DNA of 19,023 bases, taken from contig CAZAVY010000054.1 in assembly GCA_964488685.1 (NCBI GenBank), positions 1-19,023 of the forward strand. The letters are read 5' to 3'. The translations under genes and the position numbers were made by a program. This document shows, piece by piece, positions 14,682 through 19,023 of this stretch. Each line of letters opens with the position of its first letter. The first letter of the stretch is position 1. The stretch comes from GCA-001735895 sp964488685. GTDB taxonomy: Bacteria; Pseudomonadota; Gammaproteobacteria; GCA-001735895. The notes under the pieces are model-generated. The model was not told where the DNA came from, made no database searches, and worked only from the letters and a program-made list of their open reading frames with translations.

Positions 14682-16970
14682 TCAACTCTCCTGATTATCA
14701 TTTGAACCGCCGGTAAGTTGATTGGCGGGTATGGTGCGCACGAGGCGACGATTTTGCTGCGAGTCAGTGGGTGCCAACTTGACGACACTATCCGTAATCT
14801 CGGTTTTACGAATTCGTACAGAGGTGGCATGAAGTACAAACTCACCTGTTTGCCGGTCGGTTTTTTGAGATAAAATCTTGAATGGATTTACGCCTACACC
14901 CTTCGCGTAATGCCCGACCTCATGTCCCTGACCCAGCGGTACAGCGACCGCTTCTAAATGAATACCGGAAAATAATACGGCCTTAACTTTGAGGCTTCCC
15001 TCGTTTGAACTAATCTCCAGCACATCGCCCTCCTTAATTTCCAGGCGCGCCGCCGTTTCAGGATGAATTTCCGCCCAGGAATCCCATACCACTGTAGTCA
15101 GTTGATCGGGCACTTCCTGTAGCCAAGGCAGGTTCGCATGGCGACCATCGTACAAACTAAGGCGCGGAGAAGGAATCAATTGAAATGGATACTCTTTGGT
15201 AGATGACGGCTCAGGAAAATCGAAGGTCGGGAAATTGAAAGTCAGTTTACGCTGCTTTGCCGGCAACTGAATCAAGCCGCGTGCCAACACCGCTTCCCAA
15301 AAAACACGGTCGATTTGATAGACGGGCACTGCCTGTTCTGGTGTCTCCGGTCGAAAAACAGGCGGCTCGATTAGCGGCGGCAGTTGCCAGGGTTTGGGAC
15401 CATCGAGTTGTTCCGCGGCCTCGCGCATAAGTTGCACCGATTCGCGAAGGTAATGGTAAAAATCCGGCCACTGCTGATAGGAGGGATCAAGCTGCTTTAG
15501 CATTTGCAGAAAGTAATCGCCAATGCCTTTGGCCTCGGTGATCAAGGGCTGCATGACCGGTTGTTGTAACTGAATCAAGCCAGATCCCACAGATCCGGCG
15601 GGTATGTGACTCCCCCAGTCTTCCAGGTTTGAACGTATCGGTATGAGTAAATCTGCTTGCAGCGCGGTTTCGTCCATTTGCGTGGCAAATACCACTTTGT
15701 TGCTAACCGCCTGGAAGGCTTGCTTGATTCCCAGATATTCCGGGGCGGTATAAACGGGATTCGCGCCATAGATCAAAAGGGTTTCGGTTTCAGGAAGCAC
15801 CTTGGCTAAATCAGTCAGCGCACGCGTCGATCCTAATCGTTGCGCCAATTGCGGAAACGGTTCGCTACCGCCTCGCAGGCTAATACCGATATTTCCCAGT
15901 AGGTGATTCAACAACAGGCCCGCTGCAACGGTTTCGCTTCCCCAGGGCTGGCTCTCGGCCGGACCACCAACCAACACTAAACTAGGGCGTCGGTTTTTTA
16001 GCGCGGTTGCCAGGCGATGTATATTTTCAATCGGGACATCTGTCACGCCGCTCACTTTTTTGGGTGTAAAGCGGGTCAGGGTTTCACCAAGCTCCGCGGG
16101 CAATCGAGCCGCGATTTCGTCGTCATCCACGAGCAAGTGGGCAACGCCCATAGCAAGCCAACCTTCCGTACCCGCACGAATGGGCACCCACCAATCCGCG
16201 TTAGCACCCGTCAAGGTCATTTTGGGTTCGATTTGAATTAATGCGCCCCTGGGAGGAGTGCGCCGAAAATCAGCGTATTGCGCTGAAAAATGAACCGGGG
16301 AGCGCCAGGGACCTAAAAAATCCGCACCGAATGAGACCACCAGACTCGCCTTTGTTATGTCGAGCTGAGGCATTTCGATGCCGAGCACCTTTTTATTGAC
16401 AGCCGCCGCTATGGCGTCAGATAGAGGCTCGTAAACGAAGCGGTGGTCGCTGCCGATTTGATCCATCAATGCATCGACAAGTACCGTCAGATGTCCGCTC
16501 GTTGTTCCTGTCAACAACGCAAAACGTTCGCCCTTGGCTGCTTTCAGGAGTTTGGATAATCGTTGCTCTGCTTCTGCAAAGGAAATTTCATATAGCTGGC
16601 CATCTTTACGCGCCATCGGTGTCACGATGCGATCGGGGCTATAATGTGATTGCAAACCCGCCTGCCCCATCGAGCACAGGCGACCATGATTAACCGGCGA
16701 GTCGGGGTTGCCTTCCAGCTTGCGTACTCTGCCCTCCCGTACACGGGCGTGCAGGCCACAACCGGCCGGGCATTGTCGACAGGTAGATGCGTACCAGACC
16801 TCATCGCCCGGAATCGCAAATTCCTCCGGGTCTACATAAGAGGTCACTATTTCTTTGCCATCTTCAATAGTGGCAAGCTGCTCGCAACCTGCAAGATTCA
16901 AAACCAAACCACTGCCACTTAACCCGAGCAGCTTTAAGAACGTACGGCGATCGACTATCGTGTTGGTCAT
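14682..16970 (-). CDS. actB1: ACIII molybdopterin-oxidoreductase-like subunit (ActB1 half) with Tat signal
   Basis: Large periplasmic subunit of Alternative Complex III, 762 aa from the ATG at 16970 (a TTG six bases earlier is possible). The N-terminus has a Tat motif DRRTFLK with both arginines at 8-9, then a hydrophobic stretch ending in LAGC29, which looks like a lipobox. A four-Cys motif follows, C64-x2-C67-x3-C71-x27-C99, as in the proximal cluster of DMSO-reductase-family enzymes. The rest resembles the MopB fold (VSFGADFLGPWRSP, LLIYGANPVYTAPEYLG) and ends with the family's C-terminal beta domain (AARLEIKEGDVLEISSNEG; VAVPLGQGHEVGHYAKGVGVNP). In studied ACIII this half carries no molybdenum cofactor. 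It begins 13 bases after actA. Confidence 0.94.
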   Translation of the reverse strand: MTNTIVDRRTFLKLLGLSGSGLVLNLAGCEQLATIEDGKEIVTSYVDPEEFAIPGDEVWYASTCRQCPAGCGLHARVREGRVRKLEGNPDSPVNHGRLCSMGQAGLQSHYSPDRIVTPMARKDGQLYEISFAEAEQRLSKLLKAAKGERFALLTGTTSGHLTVLVDALMDQIGSDHRFVYEPLSDAIAAAVNKKVLGIEMPQLDITKASLVVSFGADFLGPWRSPVHFSAQYADFRRTPPRGALIQIEPKMTLTGANADWWVPIRAGTEGWLAMGVAHLLVDDDEIAARLPAELGETLTRFTPKKVSGVTDVPIENIHRLATALKNRRPSLVLVGGPAESQPWGSETVAAGLLLNHLLGNIGISLRGGSEPFPQLAQRLGSTRALTDLAKVLPETETLLIYGANPVYTAPEYLGIKQAFQAVSNKVVFATQMDETALQADLLIPIRSNLEDWGSHIPAGSVGSGLIQLQQPVMQPLITEAKGIGDYFLQMLKQLDPSYQQWPDFYHYLRESVQLMREAAEQLDGPKPWQLPPLIEPPVFRPETPEQAVPVYQIDRVFWEAVLARGLIQLPAKQRKLTFNFPTFDFPEPSSTKEYPFQLIPSPRLSLYDGRHANLPWLQEVPDQLTTVVWDSWAEIHPETAARLEIKEGDVLEISSNEGSLKVKAVLFSGIHLEAVAVPLGQGHEVGHYAKGVGVNPFKILSQKTDRQTGEFVLHATSVRIRKTEITDSVVKLAPTDSQQNRRLVRTIPANQLTGGSNDNQES

Positions 16971-16983
16971 AGGCAATCCGTCA

Positions 16984-17739
16984 TCATTTATGGCACTCCC
17001 AGCAATCGCTCGGTGCGTTGTGAAAGTCTTCTTCTAGAAATGGCGCGGTAATTGGTTTGTCGGTAGCACCAATGATCCAATCCTTGGCAGGCGCCGGCGC
17101 GCCCGTTGTTTTATCCTGAAATTGTTTGTGACAACTAAGACACCAGCCCATGGAGAGCGACCGCTGACGCACGGCAACCTCCATTGTCTTTACATCCCCG
17201 TGGCAATAACCACAGACTTGCTGCACGGATTGACCCGATTGAAATACAAACCGCTGAACGTGCCGCTCGTGACTAAAATAGACAAAATCCGGGAGATCAT
17301 GCACTTTCTTCCAGGCTATCGGCGTGTTGCTTTCCCAGTAGGCGGTTAGTTTCTTGATTTCTTCTTTGTCTGTGCCGACATAACGATGGCAACCCATGCA
17401 CTTTGCAAGCGTTGGAATACCCGCAACCGGACTACGCCGTGCGTAGCTGTGACAATAGAGGCAGTTGATTTCATTGCCGCCATCGGCAATGGATCCGGCA
17501 TGGCGGGAATGCGGAAAATCGATTGGCTGGGCAATAATCGGGGCATCGCTCTCGTCCGACGCGGCAGAAGCAAACGTGTTAATGAAAAAAGAGAGCCACA
17601 CGACGAAACCGAACGTTACAGCGGCTCTAGTGTTAAAGAGCCACACCCTGCAAATCAATGAGCTAAAGCCAAACTCGGCGTATTGCAAGGTAATTGGAGC
17701 GAAACTTAATCGCCCGCTAATTTTTTCAGGAAGTTGCAA
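16984..17739 (-). CDS. actA: ACIII subunit ActA, pentaheme cytochrome c
   Basis: First gene of the operon; multiheme electron-transfer subunit of Alternative Complex III, 251 aa. Five heme motifs are present: C93LYCH, C114MGCH, C176GYCH, C200LSCH and C246WECH, the last one residue from the C-terminus. Extra histidines in FPHSRH and FSHERH are likely distal ligands. A membrane or signal segment lies at about 39-58 (AAVTFGFVVWLSFFINTFASA). No ATG is available before the first heme motif. The start chosen is TTG at 17739, because AGGGGG lies seven bases upstream. A GTG at residue 32 would give a more usual signal peptide length but has no Shine-Dalgarno. In the family ActA takes electrons from ActB. 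Confidence 0.92.
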   Translation of the reverse strand: MQLPEKISGRLSFAPITLQYAEFGFSSLICRVWLFNTRAAVTFGFVVWLSFFINTFASAASDESDAPIIAQPIDFPHSRHAGSIADGGNEINCLYCHSYARRSPVAGIPTLAKCMGCHRYVGTDKEEIKKLTAYWESNTPIAWKKVHDLPDFVYFSHERHVQRFVFQSGQSVQQVCGYCHGDVKTMEVAVRQRSLSMGWCLSCHKQFQDKTTGAPAPAKDWIIGATDKPITAPFLEEDFHNAPSDCWECHK

Positions 17740-17758
17740 ATTAGTTCCCCCTAATTGA

Positions 17759-17786
17759 ATTATCCTTTAAGGGATTTTATTCCCAA
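17759..17786 (-). promoter_or_regulatory. Possible sigma-70 promoter of the ACIII operon
   Basis: On the minus strand TTGGGA (17786-17781) and GATAAT (17764-17759) are 16 bases apart, matching consensus at 4 and 5 of 6 positions. Transcription would start about 10-15 bases before the AGGGGG ribosome-binding site of actA. A small inverted repeat (GGGA-N6-TCCC, 17771-17784) lies between the two boxes. Confidence 0.45.
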
Positions 17787-17819
17787 TTCACTAGTGTCCG
17801 GTTGACTATCGAATAGAAT

Positions 17820-17863
17820 CAGTGGTTTACCGTGCATGGGCTGAGCGCATACGCGGTAAACTG
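17820..17863. repeat. Imperfect inverted repeat upstream of actA
   Basis: CAGTGGTTTACCGTGCATG (17820-17838) faces CATACGCGGTAAACTG (17848-17863), with core arms GTTTACCG and CGGTAAAC. It lies about 80 bases upstream of the actA start, outside any gene. It could be an operator or a remnant of a mobile-element end; the sequence does not decide. Confidence 0.4.
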
Positions 17864-17938
17864 ATTATCAATAGGGACCAGCTTCTGAATATGAATTTCG
17901 CAAGCTGTGCAGAGCCGGGAGAACCACCACCACTTATA

Positions 17939-17956
17939 AAGCATTGATCAATGCTT
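17939..17956. repeat. Perfect 18-bp palindrome
   Basis: AAGCATTGATCAATGCTT equals its own reverse complement. It lies in the gene-free stretch about 200 bases upstream of actA. A dimeric repressor site is possible, but it is far from the proposed promoter and no regulator gene is nearby. Confidence 0.6.
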
Positions 17957-18742
17957 CATTCGAGCAGAGTTTTTACGGCTATTCTGAACTGCCCGATATC
18001 CTAGACCACATGATCCTCACCTTCACCTGTTGAAACCTACACGTTCAGGATTGGCGCAAAACTACCTTACCCAAGTCATGCATACTTCTAATCAGGTCAT
18101 GCCTAACACTAACATGCGAGGCGTAAAAATTCAAGCCGTACGCGCGTTCGACACTCACCGTGCTCAGCTCGTAGATTCGCTGAGTAACGCGGATATGCCG
18201 TTGATAACGGCGAATTTGTACCAAGAAAGGTTGTCGCCGTCGTACCGGTTCTGGACCCTGATGAGCGAAATTTTACGGCGCTGACATTTCACGGCCCAAT
18301 CCATCGCTTATGTGAATGACACCCGCTGACCGTCGTATCTTCCTCCCGCTTAACTGCAAGCCTATTGCGTTCAACTATCTTATTTCCCAATCGCCCAACA
18401 CTGCTCCGCGCTTCGGGATAGCGACATGGTCTAATAGATTGATACCGGGACTCCCATGACGCACCCTCACAAGTGAGTCTGTAGCCTCGATTACATCATA
18501 TATGATGCGTTTATTCGTTACATTACACTAGCGATGTTCATCGTGTGATATAGATCGCTTTGTGGCCTGCGTCTCGATTCATTACAGGATAATACGCTCC
18601 AGGATATTCGACTCTGAACCCCTTTTTAGACTGTCAGCTGGTGAGGCTGCGGTAGATTCGGGAGATGCGGTAAACTTGGTTTGGCAATGTCGTCGATCAG
18701 CATGTAGCTGGCGTTACTGTTACAGACTGGCACGATGATTGG
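17957..18742. other. Gene-free spacer between the ACIII operon and mutM
   Basis: Together with the repeats just to its left this is a stretch of about 1 kb (17740-18742) without a convincing gene. All six frames are broken by frequent stops. The longest open frame (18030-18284, plus) has no Shine-Dalgarno and no family resemblance that I can see. It may be a decayed gene or mobile-element remnant, but no transposase motif is recognisable. Two short palindromes are visible in it: CATCATATATGATG (18494-18507) and CGATG-TT-CATCG (18532-18543). Confidence 0.6.
18494..18543. repeat. Pair of short palindromes in an AT-rich patch
   Basis: CATCATATATGATG (18494-18507) is a perfect 14-bp palindrome, and CGATGTTCATCG (18532-18543) is an inverted repeat with a two-base centre; both contain CAT/ATG half-sites. 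They lie about 200 bases downstream of the mutM stop codon. Function is unknown. Confidence 0.35.
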
Positions 18743-19023
18743 TCATGACTGGCACCCCGGGCAGTAGTAACTTGATCGTTGTCCCTGCAGCAGATGCTTT
18801 ATCGGCCTGGCGCAAACCCTGCAATTCCCCTTGTTGCCGTAAACCTGTAACTGCTGCACGAAGTATCCGGGTCTACCGTCGACCCGGGTAAAGTCGCGCA
18901 AGCTGCTACCACCGCAGGAGATTGCCGTTACCAGGATGTGGCGTACCGCGCTGACGAGTTTTTCGAGCCGTGGCTTGCTGATGCGCCGTGCCGCCCGGGT
19001 GGGTCGAATGCCGGCCTGAAACA
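18743..19023 (-). CDS. mutM: Formamidopyrimidine-DNA glycosylase MutM (Fpg), C-terminal part
   Basis: DNA repair glycosylase/AP lyase that removes 8-oxoguanine and formamidopyrimidines. Only the last 92 residues lie in the window; the start is beyond the right edge. The helix-two-turn-helix part reads FQAGIRPTRAARRIS and GGSSLRDFTRVDGRPGYF. It is followed by the C-terminal zinc finger with Cys-x2-Cys (NCRVC) and Cys-x2-Cys (YYCPGC), and the DNA-contacting Arg in QGQRSSYYC. It ends QS and TGA at 18743. The finger and stop are where the family has them, so the 3' end is intact. It would converge with ggt but for the ACIII operon between them. Confidence 0.96.
   Translation of the reverse strand, partial: FQAGIRPTRAARRISKPRLEKLVSAVRHILVTAISCGGSSLRDFTRVDGRPGYFVQQLQVYGNKGNCRVCARPIKHLLQGQRSSYYCPGCQS

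Noticed and set aside
8944..17739. Operon as polysulfide, nitrite (Nrf) or Qrc-type reductase
   Set aside because: These share NrfD and Fe-S subunits, but the presence of a pentaheme ActA, DUF3341 ActD, monoheme ActE and two NrfD proteins in this order is specific to Alternative Complex III.
17789..17803. CACTAGTGTCCGG-like sequence resembling an insertion-sequence end
   Set aside because: The resemblance is from memory only; no transposase and no matching inverted end were found within the spacer.
18030..18284. 84-codon open frame in the spacer upstream of actA, plus strand
   Set aside because: No Shine-Dalgarno, no recognisable family, stops close by in all neighbouring frames, and equally long shadow frames on the other strand. 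Treated as non-coding or decayed.
17853..18676. GCGGTAAACT occurring at 17853-17862 and 18667-18676, as possible target-site duplication
   Set aside because: A ten-base repeat within 1 kb is likely by chance, the copies sit in different contexts, and no element ends are visible beside them.
18645..18742. Frame continuing past the mutM stop for about 34 codons, as readthrough or a small gene
   Set aside because: The zinc finger and stop are at the family's normal position, and the following frame has no similarity, ribosome-binding site or structure to support it.

Overview
The window looks like a chromosomal segment of a gammaproteobacterium. The evidence is gene order. The block rsmD <-> ftsY-ftsE-ftsX-(insert)-rpoH, followed by coaD-ferredoxin-ggt and then mutM, is an arrangement I associate with gammaproteobacteria such as Pseudomonas. 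The organism is Gram-negative: it has FtsEX, signal peptides, Tat and periplasmic cytochromes c. I cannot name a species.

Region 1 (1-5642, minus strand) is a cell-division, secretion and heat-shock block. Reading along the minus strand it runs ftsY, ftsE, ftsX, a two-receiver response regulator, rpoH, then a PAS-GGDEF protein that runs off the left edge. rpoH has its own probable sigma-70 promoter, and a CIRCE-type inverted repeat (9-N9-9) lies exactly where transcription should start. This suggests that the heat-shock sigma factor is itself under HrcA. An intrinsic terminator follows rpoH. The response regulator between ftsX and rpoH has a degenerate first receiver (phospho-Asp replaced by Gly), and the diguanylate cyclase carries SGDEF in place of GGDEF.

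Region 2 (5730-8811, plus strand) is a housekeeping run: rsmD, coaD, a YfhL/Allochromatium-type 2[4Fe-4S] ferredoxin and a periplasmic gamma-glutamyltransferase.

Region 3 (8944-17739, minus strand) is a compact eight-gene operon for an Alternative Complex III (ACIII), a cytochrome bc1-independent quinol oxidase. The order is actA (pentaheme c), actB as two separate genes (MopB-like and Fe-S), actC (NrfD-like), actD (DUF3341), actE (monoheme c), actF (NrfD-like), and a last gene that joins a membrane/zinc-ribbon module to a periplasmic diheme cytochrome c. Electrons would pass from quinol at ActC/ActF through the ActB2 Fe-S clusters to the ActA and ActE hemes, then probably to the diheme protein and a terminal oxidase. 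No oxidase genes are in this window. Three starts in this operon were placed on ATG codons downstream of TTG alternatives, because Shine-Dalgarno spacing favours them.

Region 4 (17740-18742) is about 1 kb with no convincing gene but several palindromes, including a perfect 18-bp one. It ends at the 3' end of mutM (18743 to the right edge, minus strand). ggt and mutM would be convergent neighbours without region 3, so the ACIII operon plus this spacer looks like an insertion between them. A long imperfect inverted repeat marks the ggt-side junction.
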